From positions 1-64,000 of the forward strand of contig NZ_BQUN01000096.1 in the NCBI RefSeq assembly GCF_026008495.1: a DNA stretch of 64,000 bases, read 5' to 3'. The notes beneath the pieces were generated by a model. The model did not search any database. It worked only from the letters and a program-made list of their open reading frames with translations, and had not been told where the DNA came from. Source of the stretch: Streptomyces sp. A012304 (GTDB lineage: Bacteria > Actinomycetota > Actinomycetes > Streptomycetales > Streptomycetaceae). A program made the position numbers and the translations under genes. Of this stretch, positions 1-9,362 are shown piece after piece (position 1 is the stretch's first letter; the number at the start of each line of letters is the position of its first letter).

Positions 1-305
1 CCGCCACGACGCGGCCGCCGTGGCGATCGGCAGGCGCGCCCTGGGGCACCCGATCCGGCGACGGACGGCACCGCCCCCTGCTCACCGGAGTGATGAGCAG
101 GGGCATCGGACCGTCCAGGCCCGACCGGAGGCCCCGGGGCGTGAGGAACCCCGCCCCCGCATCCCCGGACCACGGACACGATCCGTGCACGCCGGACGCG
201 GAGCGAACGCGGGAGACCAGGACGCCCAACACCGTTCGGAGCGTCCGGCTGAGCATGGGTTCTGGCAGCAGGACTCACTCCCGCTCAGTCTTTAGGAACG
301 GTCGC
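1..305. other. Window edge; no convincing gene
   Basis: No reading frame here looks like a protein I can name. One plus-strand frame entering from outside stops at 91-93 and could be the end of an upstream gene, but only about 30 codons are visible and they carry no recognisable domain. The long open frames crossing this stretch are GC-bias shadows of mmsA on the other strand. A 10-bp inverted repeat at 75-103 is listed separately. Confidence 0.4.
75..103. terminator. Perfect 10-bp hairpin, possible terminator
   Basis: CCCCTGCTCA at 75-84 and TGAGCAGGGG at 94-103 form a perfect stem with a 9-nt loop. There is no U-tract, which is usual in Streptomyces. It could end an upstream plus-strand gene stopping at 91-93, or the minus-strand iol operon about 200 bp past mmsA. 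Confidence 0.5.
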
Positions 306-1808
<1,503 letters not shown>

Positions 1809-1822
1809 GCCCAGTTACTCCT

Positions 1823-3700
1823 TCACAGATGGCGGCGTCGGGTAGACACGTGCCGTTCGTACAGCTCACGGGCCTTGACCGCCGACGGGCGGGTCGCGGT
1901 CTCGGCCACAGGAACATCCCACCAGGCCTGCGCGGGGGGCGCCCCCGACACAGTGTCTGCGGTTTCCGTCTCCACGTAGACACATGTGGGAGTGTCGGCG
2001 GCGCGCGCCTCGGCGAGCGCCTCGCGCAGCTCGCGGACGGTCTTCGCGCGCAGCACCCGCATGCCGAGGCTCGCCGCGTTGGCGGCCAGGTCGACGGGGA
2101 GCGGGGCGCCGGTGAAGGTGCCGTCGTCCGAGGTGAACCGGTAGGCGGTGCCGAAGCGTTCGCCGCCCACGGTCTCCGACAGACCGCCGATCGAGGCGTA
2201 GCCGTGGTTCTGCACGAGCAGGATCTTGATCGCGATCCCCTCCTGCACGGCCGTGACGATCTCCGTCGGCATCATCAGGTAGGTGCCGTCGCCGACCAGC
2301 GCCCAGACGTTGCGCTCGGGCGCCGCCAGCTTCACGCCGAGTGCGGCCGGGATCTCGTAGCCCATGCAGGAGTAGCCGTACTCCAGGTGGTACTGGTCGC
2401 GTGAGCGGGCCCGCCACAGCTTGTGCAGGTCGCCGGGGAGCGAACCGGCCGCGTTGATGACGACGTCCGACTCGTCGACGAGCGCGTCCAGCGCGCCCAG
2501 CACCTGCGGCTGCGTCGGGCGCACGTCGGGCTCGTCGGCCTCGTAGCAGGCGTCGACGCGCTGCTCCCAGCGCTCCTTGTCCTCGGTGTACTCGGTGACG
2601 TACGGGTCCGCGACCCGATGGCCGTGGATCGCCAGGGCCTGGGTCAGCTCCTGGAGGCCGCTGCGGGCGTCCGCGATCAGCGGCAGGCCGGCCAGCTTGT
2701 GGCCGTCGTACGCGGCGATGTTGAGGTTGAGGAACCGGACCCCGGGGCGGGCGAAGAGCGTGCCGGAGGCGGTGGTGAAGTCGGTGTAGCGGGTGCCGAC
2801 GCCGATCACCAGGTCCGCCGTGCGGGCCAGTTCGTCGGCCGTCGCGGTGCCGGTGTGGCCGATTCCGCCGACGTCCTGGGGGTGGTCCCAGCGCAGCGAG
2901 CCCTTGCCGGCCTGGGTGGAGGCGACCGGGATGCCGGTGGCCTCGGCGAACTCCGCGAGGGCCTCCTCTGCGCGGCTGTGGTGGACGCCGCCGCCCGCGA
3001 CGATCAGCGGACGCTTCGCCGCCCTGATCGCGCGGACCGCCTCGGCCAGCTCGGTCGGGTCGGCGCCGGGGCGGCGGACCACCCAGGTGCGCTCGGCGAA
3101 GAACTCGTCCGGCCAGTCCCAGGCCTCGGCCTGGACGTCCTGCGGCAGGGCGAGGGTGACCGCGCCGGTCTCCACCGGGTCGGTCAGCACACGCATCGCC
3201 TGGAGGGCCGCCGGGATCAGGGCCTCGGGGCGGGTGACGCGGTCGAAGTACTTCGACACCGGGCGCAGGGTGTCGTTGACCGACACGTCTCCGGCGTACG
3301 GCACTTCGAGCTGCTGGAGGACCGGGTCGGCCGGGCGGGTCGCGAAGATGTCGCCGGGCAGGAGGAGGACCGGGATGTGGTTGATCGTGGCGAGGGCCGC
3401 GCCCGTGACCAGGTTGGTCGCGCCGGGGCCGATCGACGTGGTCACCGCGTGCGTGGACAGACGGCCCGACTGGCGCGCGTACCCGACGGCCGCGTGGACC
3501 ATGGACTGCTCGTTGCGGCCCTGGTGGAAGGGCATCTCGTCGGCGTACTCGACGAGCGCCTGGCCGAGGCCCGCGACGTTGCCGTGGCCGAAGATGCCCC
3601 AGGTCGCGCCGATCAGCCGCTGCCGTACGCCGTCGCGCTCGGTGTACTGGGCGGCGAGGAAGCGCACCAGCGCCTGGGCGACGGTGAGCCTGGTGGTCAT
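1823..3700 (-). CDS. iolD: 3D-(3,5/4)-trihydroxycyclohexane-1,2-dione hydrolase
   Basis: A thiamine-diphosphate enzyme of 625 residues that opens the ring of the inositol-derived trione to give 5-deoxy-glucuronate. It has the three-domain acetolactate-synthase-like fold: an N-terminal pyrimidine-binding domain with the catalytic glutamate at about residue 64 (GRNEQSM), a central Rossmann-like domain, and a C-terminal pyrophosphate domain starting GDGTYLM near 470 with the NH of the metal-binding motif near 498. The ATG at 3700 is chosen because it overlaps the iolB stop (ATGA), giving translational coupling; an upstream in-frame ATG at 3751 lies inside iolB. The product feeds IolB. Confidence 0.94.
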   Translation of the reverse strand: MTTRLTVAQALVRFLAAQYTERDGVRQRLIGATWGIFGHGNVAGLGQALVEYADEMPFHQGRNEQSMVHAAVGYARQSGRLSTHAVTTSIGPGATNLVTGAALATINHIPVLLLPGDIFATRPADPVLQQLEVPYAGDVSVNDTLRPVSKYFDRVTRPEALIPAALQAMRVLTDPVETGAVTLALPQDVQAEAWDWPDEFFAERTWVVRRPGADPTELAEAVRAIRAAKRPLIVAGGGVHHSRAEEALAEFAEATGIPVASTQAGKGSLRWDHPQDVGGIGHTGTATADELARTADLVIGVGTRYTDFTTASGTLFARPGVRFLNLNIAAYDGHKLAGLPLIADARSGLQELTQALAIHGHRVADPYVTEYTEDKERWEQRVDACYEADEPDVRPTQPQVLGALDALVDESDVVINAAGSLPGDLHKLWRARSRDQYHLEYGYSCMGYEIPAALGVKLAAPERNVWALVGDGTYLMMPTEIVTAVQEGIAIKILLVQNHGYASIGGLSETVGGERFGTAYRFTSDDGTFTGAPLPVDLAANAASLGMRVLRAKTVRELREALAEARAADTPTCVYVETETADTVSGAPPAQAWWDVPVAETATRPSAVKARELYERHVSTRRRHL

Positions 3701-4518
3701 CGGTAACCCCCTGTGGTTTCTACGTGGTCCGGGTGGAAGCAGATCCGCCACTCCCGTGTCTCACCGGGCCCGGCCATGACGTTCAGGTAGTACATGGCGT
3801 GGCCGGGCTGGGCGATCGCCGGGCCGTGCCATCCGTCGGGGACGAGGACGGCGTCGCCGGAGCGGACCTCGGCGAGGACGTCCGCCCCGCCCGCCCGCGA
3901 AGGGGACACGCGCTGATAGCCGAAGCCGTTCGGGCCGTCGATCTCGAAGTAGTAGATCTCCTCCAGCTCCGATTCCTCGCCCGGCCGGTGCTCGTCGTGT
4001 TTGTGCGGCGGGTACGAGGACCAGTTGCCGCCGGGGGTGATGACCTCGACGGCGATGAGCTTGGCGCAGTCGAAGGCGTCGGCGGAGGCGAAGTTGCGCA
4101 CCAGGCGGGCGCAGGTGCCGCTGCCGCGTTCCTCGACGGGGACCTCCGGCGCGGGGCCGTAGCGGGCGGGGAGTCGTCGCTCGCACTTCGCTCCTGCCAG
4201 GGCGAAGCGGCCTCCCGCGCCGGAGGCGATCTGGACCCGGGCGTCGCGGGGAACGTACGCGAAGTCGGTGACCGACGCGAAAACGCTCTCCCTGCCCAGG
4301 AGTTGGAACTCTTCATCCGCTGTTCGCACGGTACATCCGCCCTCCAGCGGAAGCACGATCCACTCGCTGTCCCCGGTGGTGAAGGAGTGGGCGCCGCCCG
4401 GCTCCAGCTCGACGATCCGCAGGCTGCTGTGGGTCCAGCCGGCCCGCTTCGGGTCGATGGCGAGCACATGGTCGGCGTCGGCGGTGGTACCGCGCGGGAT
4501 GTACAGGTCGTCGCTCAT
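3697..4518 (-). CDS. iolB: 5-deoxy-glucuronate isomerase
   Basis: A 273-residue bicupin that isomerises 5-deoxy-D-glucuronate to 2-deoxy-5-keto-D-gluconate, the substrate of IolC. The metal site is visible in the C-terminal cupin: a His-rich PPHKHDEH segment (about 170-177) followed by a glutamate cluster ending EEIYYFE (about 186-192), which is typical of KduI/IolB proteins. The stop overlaps the iolD start by the ATGA junction, and the start lies only 7 nt after the aldolase-like gene, so the gene sits inside the tightly packed iol operon. Confidence 0.95.
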   Translation of the reverse strand: MSDDLYIPRGTTADADHVLAIDPKRAGWTHSSLRIVELEPGGAHSFTTGDSEWIVLPLEGGCTVRTADEEFQLLGRESVFASVTDFAYVPRDARVQIASGAGGRFALAGAKCERRLPARYGPAPEVPVEERGSGTCARLVRNFASADAFDCAKLIAVEVITPGGNWSSYPPHKHDEHRPGEESELEEIYYFEIDGPNGFGYQRVSPSRAGGADVLAEVRSGDAVLVPDGWHGPAIAQPGHAMYYLNVMAGPGETREWRICFHPDHVETTGGYR

Positions 4519-4525
4519 CGTGCCC

Positions 4526-5407
4526 TCACAGCAGTCCTACGGCGGTGTCCACGGCGGCGGCCACGTCCCCGTCCGCCGGGTACAGCAGCGAACGTCCGAC
4601 GACCAGGCCCCGGACGGTGGGGAGTTGCAGCGCGCCGCGCCACTTCTCGTACGCCCCGTCCTGGTCCTCCCCCACCTCGCCGCCCAGCAGCACGGCGGGC
4701 AGGGTGGAGGTGGCCATGACCTCGGCCATGTCGTCGGGGTTGTCGGTGACCGGCACCTTCAGCCAGGTGTAGGCGGAACTGCCGCCGAGGCCCGAGGCGA
4801 TGGCGATGGACTTGGTGACGGCCTCGGCGGACAGGTCGTTGCGCAGCCGTCCCTCGGAGCTGCGGCGGGAGATGAACGGTTCGACGAAGACGGGGAGCCG
4901 GCGGGCCGCCATGGCGTCGATCGCGCGGGCGGTGGACTCCAGGGTGTTCAGGGAGCCCGGGTCGTCGTAGTCGATGCGCAGGAGCAGCTTGCCGGCGTCG
5001 AAGCCGAGGCGCTCGATGTCCTCGGCGCGGTGGCCGGTGAAGCGGTCGTCGAGTTCGAAGCTGGCGCCCTGGAGGCCGCCCCGGTTCATCGAGCCCATGA
5101 CGACCTTGCCGTCGAGGGCGCCGAGCAGCAGCAGGTCGTCGAGGATGTCGGCGGTCGCGAGGACGCCGTCGACGCCGGGCCGGGAGAGCGCCAGGCAGAG
5201 CCGTTCGAGGAGGTCGGCGCGGTTGGCCATGGCCAGCCTGCGGCCGCCGACGCCGAGCGCGCCGCGGGCGGGGTGGTCGGCGGCGACGATCATCAGCCGG
5301 CCGCCCCGGTCGAGCAGCGGGCGCCGGGTGCGGCGGGCGGCAGCCTCGGCGATCGCCTCGGGGTGGTGGCTGCGGGTGCGGACGAGTTCAGCGATGTCGA
5401 CGGTCAC
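4526..5407 (-). CDS. Cgl0159-type (beta/alpha)8-barrel aldolase-like protein
   Basis: A TIM-barrel protein of about 293 residues related to class I aldolases and placed where the 2-deoxy-5-keto-gluconate-6-phosphate aldolase (IolJ) step is needed. It resembles the Cgl0159 family that sits between iolC and iolA in Corynebacterium (recalled, not searched). Visible features are the ADHPARGALG strand near the N-terminus and the conserved LLRIDYDDPGS region in mid-protein. I place the start at the GTG at 5407, which overlaps the iolC stop as GTGA; a longer frame reaching 5470 would lie inside iolC. The aldolase role is inferred from context, and no other aldolase candidate is present in this cluster. 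Confidence 0.75.
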   Translation of the reverse strand: MTVDIAELVRTRSHHPEAIAEAAARRTRRPLLDRGGRLMIVAADHPARGALGVGGRRLAMANRADLLERLCLALSRPGVDGVLATADILDDLLLLGALDGKVVMGSMNRGGLQGASFELDDRFTGHRAEDIERLGFDAGKLLLRIDYDDPGSLNTLESTARAIDAMAARRLPVFVEPFISRRSSEGRLRNDLSAEAVTKSIAIASGLGGSSAYTWLKVPVTDNPDDMAEVMATSTLPAVLLGGEVGEDQDGAYEKWRGALQLPTVRGLVVGRSLLYPADGDVAAAVDTAVGLL

Positions 5408-6354
5408 CGGACGGCTCCTGCCGTGAGCGCCGCCTCGACCTCGTCCGCTGTCGGCATGGCCGAGGAGCACTCCAGGCGGGAGGCGACGATCGCGCCGGCC
5501 GCGTTGGCGTGCCGCATGATCGTCTCCAGGTCCCAGCCGGCGAGCAGGCCGTGGCAGAGGGAGCCGCCGAAGGCGTCACCGGCGCCGAGGCCGTTGAGGA
5601 CGTTCACCGGGAGCGGGGGGACCTCGGCGGACTCGCCCGCGCTGTTGACGGCGAGGACGCCCTTGGGGCCCTGCTTGACGACGGCGAGTTCGACGCCGGC
5701 GTCGAGGAGGGCGCGGGCGGCGGCGTGCGGCTCGCGCACCCCGGTGGCGACCTCCACCTCGTCGAGGTTGCCGACGGCGACGGTGGTGTGCTTCAGCGCC
5801 TCGGCGTAGAAGGGGCGGGCCGCGTCCGGGTCGGCCCAGAACATGGGGCGCCAGTCGAGGTCGAAGACGGTGATGCCGGCCTTTGCGCGGTGGGTGAGGG
5901 CCGCGAGGGTCGCCGTACGGCTGGGCTCCTCGCTCAGTCCGGTGCCGGTGACCCAGAAGACACGGGCCTCGCGGATGGCGTCCAGGTCCAGGTCGTGGGC
6001 GTCGATCTCCAGGTCCGGCGCCTTGGGCTGCCGGTAGAAGTAGAGCGGGAAGTCGTCCGGCGGGAAGACCTCGCAGAAGGTGACGGGGGTCGGCAGCCCG
6101 GGCACCGGGGTGACCCAGCGGTCGTCGACGCCGAAGCCGCGCAGGGCCTCGTGCAGATAGGTGCCGAAGGGGTCGTCGCCGGTGCGGGTGATCACCGCGG
6201 TGTCGCGGCCGAGGCGGGCGGCGGCGACGGCGACGTTGGTCGCGGAGCCGCCGAGGAACTTCCCGAAGGACGTGACCTGCGGGAGCGGCACACCCGTCTG
6301 CAGCGGGTAGAGGTCCACTCCGATCCGCCCCATCGTGATCAGGTCGTACGCCAT
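5404..6354 (-). CDS. iolC: 5-dehydro-2-deoxygluconokinase (PfkB family)
   Basis: A 316-residue ribokinase-family sugar kinase that phosphorylates 2-deoxy-5-keto-D-gluconate. The N-terminal MGRIGVDLYPLQ strand is characteristic of IolC, a GKFLGGSATNVA glycine motif follows, and the C-terminal PfkB signature GAGDAFGG lies at about 257-264 with the catalytic base in GAGD. The ATG at 6354 is chosen for the GAAGGGAAG ribosome site just upstream. The frame is open further upstream to 6429, but that region holds the promoter. It is the first gene of the iol operon and overlaps the downstream aldolase-like gene by 4 bp. Confidence 0.93.
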   Translation of the reverse strand: MAYDLITMGRIGVDLYPLQTGVPLPQVTSFGKFLGGSATNVAVAAARLGRDTAVITRTGDDPFGTYLHEALRGFGVDDRWVTPVPGLPTPVTFCEVFPPDDFPLYFYRQPKAPDLEIDAHDLDLDAIREARVFWVTGTGLSEEPSRTATLAALTHRAKAGITVFDLDWRPMFWADPDAARPFYAEALKHTTVAVGNLDEVEVATGVREPHAAARALLDAGVELAVVKQGPKGVLAVNSAGESAEVPPLPVNVLNGLGAGDAFGGSLCHGLLAGWDLETIMRHANAAGAIVASRLECSSAMPTADEVEAALTAGAVR

Positions 6355-6383
6355 CGGCTTCCCTTCGCTTCGACTCCTCCCCG

Positions 6384-6413
6384 GTTGTAATGCCGCACCC
6401 CGAGCCCTGTCAA
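6384..6413 (-). promoter_or_regulatory. Sigma-70-type promoter of the iol operon
   Basis: On the minus strand TTGACA (6413-6408) and TACAAC (6389-6384) are separated by 18 bp. The -10 ends about 29 nt before the iolC ATG. It sits back to back with the promoter of the divergent TIM-barrel gene. Confidence 0.7.
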
Positions 6414-6418
6414 TGTTT

Positions 6419-6428
6419 TGTCCAGACA
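6419..6428. promoter_or_regulatory. GntR-like palindromic operator candidate
   Basis: TGTCCAGACA is a short palindrome resembling operator cores of GntR-family regulators (NGTNTANACN type). It lies upstream of both divergent iol promoters, 6 bp from the -35 of iolC and 13 bp from the -35 of the plus-strand gene. No GntR gene is in the window, so the cognate regulator is unknown. Confidence 0.4.
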
Positions 6429-6441
6429 TTCGGACCAGACC

Positions 6442-6470
6442 TTGACACCCCTTGTCGCGACCCGCACTCT
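6442..6470 (+). promoter_or_regulatory. Promoter of the TIM-barrel iol gene, possibly leaderless
   Basis: TTGACA at 6442-6447 is followed after 17 bp by CACTCT (6465-6470). The predicted start of transcription would fall at or within a base or two of the ATG at 6478, and no Shine-Dalgarno sequence precedes that ATG, so a leaderless transcript is likely. Confidence 0.5.
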
Positions 6471-6477
6471 GGCGGCC

Positions 6478-7395
6478 ATGACGTCGTTGTCACCGCAGCC
6501 CTCGCTCTCGCGCATCCGGATCGGATCGGCCCCCGACTCCTGGGGTGTCTGGTTCCCCGACGACCCCGCCCAGGTCCCCTGGCAGCGCTTCCTCGACGAG
6601 GTCGCGCAGTCCGGCTACGAGTGGATCGAGCTGGGCCCCTACGGCTATCTGCCGACCGATCCGGCGGTCCTCACCGAGGAGGTCTCCCGGCGTGGCCTGA
6701 AAGTGTCGGCCGGCACGGTCTTCACGGGCCTGCACCACGGCGAGGAGGTCTGGGAGAAGACCTGGGCGCATGTCGCGGACAACGCGGTGCTGGCCCAGGC
6801 GATGGGCGCCTCCCACCTCGTGGTCATCCCGTCCTTCTGGCGGGACGACAAGACCGGTGAGGTACTGGAGCCGGACACCCTGACGGCCGGGCAGTGGCGC
6901 AACCTGACCTCGCTGACCGAGCGGCTGGGACGGGAGGTGCGGGAGCGGTACGGACTGAAGATCGTCGTCCACCCGCACGCCGACACCCACGTCGACACCG
7001 AGGAGAACGTCGTCCGGTTCCTGGACGGCACCGACTCCGACCTGGTCTCCCTGTGCCTGGACACCGGGCACTACGCGTACTGCGGCGGCGACAGCGTCAA
7101 GCTGATCGAGACCTACGGCGAGCGGATCGGATACCTGCACCTCAAGCAGGTCGACCCGGAGATCCTCGCGGACGTGCGGGCCAAGGGGACGCCGTTCGGG
7201 CCGGCGGTCGCCCAGGGCGTGATGTGCGAGCCGCCGTCCGGGGTGCCGGCACTGGGCCCCGTACTGGAGGCGGCGCAGAAGCTGGACGTCGACCTGTTCG
7301 CGATCGTCGAGCAGGACATGTACCCGTGCGACCCGGACAAGCCGCTGCCGATCGCGCGGCGGACGCGGGCGTTCCTGAGGTCCTGCGGAGCGTAG
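6478..7395 (+). CDS. Sugar phosphate isomerase/epimerase, IolE/IolH type
   Basis: A 305-residue xylose-isomerase-like TIM barrel. The opening RIGSAPDSWGVWFPDDP and the following WIELGPYGYLP strand are typical of inosose dehydratase/IolH-like proteins linked to inositol loci. Probable metal ligands are the Glu of WIELGPYG, the Asp and His of LDTGHYAYCGGD, the His of YLHLKQVD, and the Glu of AIVEQDMYPCDPDKP near the C-terminus. The ATG at 6478 is preferred over an upstream ATG at 6418 because the promoter lies between them. It is divergent from iolC, so co-regulation through the shared 120-bp region is likely. Whether it dehydrates scyllo-inosose (IolE) or epimerises another intermediate cannot be settled from sequence. 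Confidence 0.75.
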   Translation: MTSLSPQPSLSRIRIGSAPDSWGVWFPDDPAQVPWQRFLDEVAQSGYEWIELGPYGYLPTDPAVLTEEVSRRGLKVSAGTVFTGLHHGEEVWEKTWAHVADNAVLAQAMGASHLVVIPSFWRDDKTGEVLEPDTLTAGQWRNLTSLTERLGREVRERYGLKIVVHPHADTHVDTEENVVRFLDGTDSDLVSLCLDTGHYAYCGGDSVKLIETYGERIGYLHLKQVDPEILADVRAKGTPFGPAVAQGVMCEPPSGVPALGPVLEAAQKLDVDLFAIVEQDMYPCDPDKPLPIARRTRAFLRSCGA

Positions 7396-7599
7396 GCCCC
7401 TGGCGGGGCGGGGTGTTTGTGTCACCCCGGCCACAGAAGTCCCTTTCGCGTCACACCTGTCACGGGACGTCCACAAAGCCTCCCTTCGTGGTCACCGTGT
7501 GTCGCCGATCGGGCACAGAGAGGGTGATCGCCAGCGCAGGCGCGGAATCCCCCCGGACGGCCTCCCGGTCGCCGTCCGCGCCGGCAGGGAGGTGCCCCC

Positions 7600-7800
7600 A
7601 TGACCGACCGACGGCTCTGGTCCTACAAGGAGATCGCGGCGCACATCAAGGTGCAGCCGGACACCGTGCGGTCCTACCGCAAGCACGGACTGCTGCCCCC
7701 GCCCGACCACGTGGAGGGCGGCAAGCCCTACTGGTACGTCGACACCGTCCACGCCTGGGTGGCCTCCCGACCGGGCAACCGGGCCCGCGGACTCGGGTAG
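7600..7800 (+). CDS. Small MerR/excisionase-like DNA-binding protein
   Basis: A 66-residue protein that is almost entirely a winged helix-turn-helix. The segment WSYKEIAAHIKVQPDTVRSY is a clear HTH of the MerR/Xis type, followed by a wing (GGKPYWYVDTVHAWVASRP). No effector or dimerisation domain follows, so it is either a minimal regulator or a recombination directionality factor. No integrase is nearby, which argues against the latter. An AGGGAGGTG ribosome site precedes the ATG. Its target is unknown. Confidence 0.7.
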   Translation: MTDRRLWSYKEIAAHIKVQPDTVRSYRKHGLLPPPDHVEGGKPYWYVDTVHAWVASRPGNRARGLG

Positions 7801-7810
7801 CCGGCGGGTT

Positions 7811-8854
7811 TCAGGCCCACGGCTCGATGACCGTGACGCCCGCCCCGGGCGCCGTGCCCATCGCCGCCAGCGCGGCCGGTACGGCGTCCAGTGCGATCGT
7901 CGAGGTCACCAGCAGGTCGGGGCGGAGCACGCCCGCCCGGACCAGCTCCAGCATCTCCGGGTAGGCGTGGGCGGCCATGCCGTGGCTGCCCAGCAGTTCG
8001 AGTTCCAGGGCGACGGCGCGGGCCAGCGGGACGGGTGTCGTGCCGTCCGCCGACGGCAGCAGGCCGACCTGGACGTGCCGGCCGCGGCGGCGCAGGCCGT
8101 TCACCGAGGCCGCGCAGGTCGCGGGCGAGCCCAGGGCGTCGAGGGAGAGATGGGCTCCGCCGCCGGTCACCTCGCGCACCGCCGCCGCCGTGTCCGGGGT
8201 GTCCCGCGCGTCCACGCACTCCGCCGCGCCGAACGTCCGTGCCAGCTCCAGGGCGCGCGGCGAGACGTCGACGGCGACGACCCGCGCCCCCGAGGCCGCC
8301 GCGATCATCACCGCCGACAGTCCCACCCCGCCGCAGCCGTGCACGGCCACCCACTCCCCCGCCGCGACCCGGCCCTGCCGCACGACCGCCCGGAACGCGG
8401 TGGCGAACCGGCAGCCGAGGGAGGCGGCGGTGCCGTGGGAGAGGCCGTCGGGGAGGGCGACCAGGTTCACGTCGGCGTGGTCCAGCGCCACGTACTGGGC
8501 GAAGGAGCCCCAGTGGGTGAAGCCGGGCTGGCTCTGGCGTTCGCACACCTGGTGGTCGCCCGCCGCGCAGGACGGGCAGGCGCCGCAGCCGCACACGAAG
8601 GGCACGGTCACCCGGTCGCCGGCCTTCCAGCGGTCGACCCGGGCCCCCACCTCCTCGACCACCCCGGCGAGTTCATGGCCCGGGACGTGCGGCAGGGTGA
8701 TGCCGGGGTCGTGCCCCATCCAGCCGTGCCAGTCGCTGCGGCACAGCCCCGTGGCCTCGACGCGCACCACCACCCCGTGCTCCGCGGGCCGCGGGTCGGC
8801 CACCTCCCGCACCTCGGCCGGCTCGCCGTACCTCTCGAACACCACAGCCCGCAT
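7811..8854 (-). CDS. Zinc-dependent alcohol dehydrogenase
   Basis: A 347-residue medium-chain dehydrogenase/reductase. The catalytic zinc ligands are Cys in GLCRSDWHGW, His in PHVPGHELAG (GHE motif) and a downstream Cys (SLGCRFATAF). The structural zinc site is the cluster CGCGACPSCAAGDHQVC. The NAD(P) Rossmann motif is GCGGVGLSAVMIA. The substrate cannot be deduced. Its 3' end converges on the MerR-like gene with only 10 bp between the stops, and its start is divergent from the copZ promoter. Confidence 0.88.
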   Translation of the reverse strand: MRAVVFERYGEPAEVREVADPRPAEHGVVVRVEATGLCRSDWHGWMGHDPGITLPHVPGHELAGVVEEVGARVDRWKAGDRVTVPFVCGCGACPSCAAGDHQVCERQSQPGFTHWGSFAQYVALDHADVNLVALPDGLSHGTAASLGCRFATAFRAVVRQGRVAAGEWVAVHGCGGVGLSAVMIAAASGARVVAVDVSPRALELARTFGAAECVDARDTPDTAAAVREVTGGGAHLSLDALGSPATCAASVNGLRRRGRHVQVGLLPSADGTTPVPLARAVALELELLGSHGMAAHAYPEMLELVRAGVLRPDLLVTSTIALDAVPAALAAMGTAPGAGVTVIEPWA

Positions 8855-8950
8855 GCGCCTTCACCCCGCCCTTCGTCCGGCTCCGCATCGCAGATCATCG
8901 CGAACGCTAGCCCGGAGCGCGCCCGGCCGGACGAGGACCCTCCTTGGGAA

Positions 8951-8970
8951 ATACCCCCTAGGGGTATAAT
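8951..8970 (+). promoter_or_regulatory. CsoR copper-responsive operator overlapping the copZ -10
   Basis: ATACCCCCTAGGGGTAT (8951-8967) is a palindrome of the CsoR type, and its right arm runs into a consensus TATAAT at 8965-8970. A bound apo-CsoR would block the -10, so copZ-copA should be derepressed by Cu(I). No csoR gene is in the window. Confidence 0.85.
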
Positions 8971-9036
8971 GTCGGAGTAGTGGAGGCCCTTCCGTGGACC
9001 CCCTCAGCCCCACCCGCCTCGATGAGGAGTAACGAC

Positions 9037-9276
9037 ATGACCGCCCCCACCGACACTCCAGGTACCCTCACCACCGTCTACAAGGTGAGCGGCATGAGCT
9101 GCGGCCACTGCGAGGGCGCCGTCTCCGGGGAGATCTCCCAGATTCCCGGCGTCAGCTCGGTGAAGGCCGTCGCCTCCAGCGGTGAGGTCACCGTGGTCTC
9201 CACCGCCGCCCTGGACGAGGAGGCCGTGCGGGCCGCCGTCGACGAGGCCGGCTTCGAACTGGTCGGCAAGGCCTGA
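9037..9276 (+). CDS. copZ: Copper chaperone, heavy-metal-associated domain
   Basis: A 79-residue single HMA-domain protein that carries Cu(I) in the cytosol to the CopA exporter. The metal motif is GMSCGHCEGAV, a GMxCxxC signature with an additional histidine between the cysteines. The ATG at 9037 follows a GAGGAG ribosome site. The predicted 5' leader from the CsoR-controlled promoter is about 60 nt. It is the first gene of the copper operon, with copA 86 nt downstream. Confidence 0.93.
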   Translation: MTAPTDTPGTLTTVYKVSGMSCGHCEGAVSGEISQIPGVSSVKAVASSGEVTVVSTAALDEEAVRAAVDEAGFELVGKA

Positions 9277-9362
9277 GCACCCCACGCATTCCCCCTGACC
9301 GGGCCCTGCCGACCAGCTGATACTGGCTCCGCACGGTCCGGTCCGTCGTCTGGAGCCCGGAC

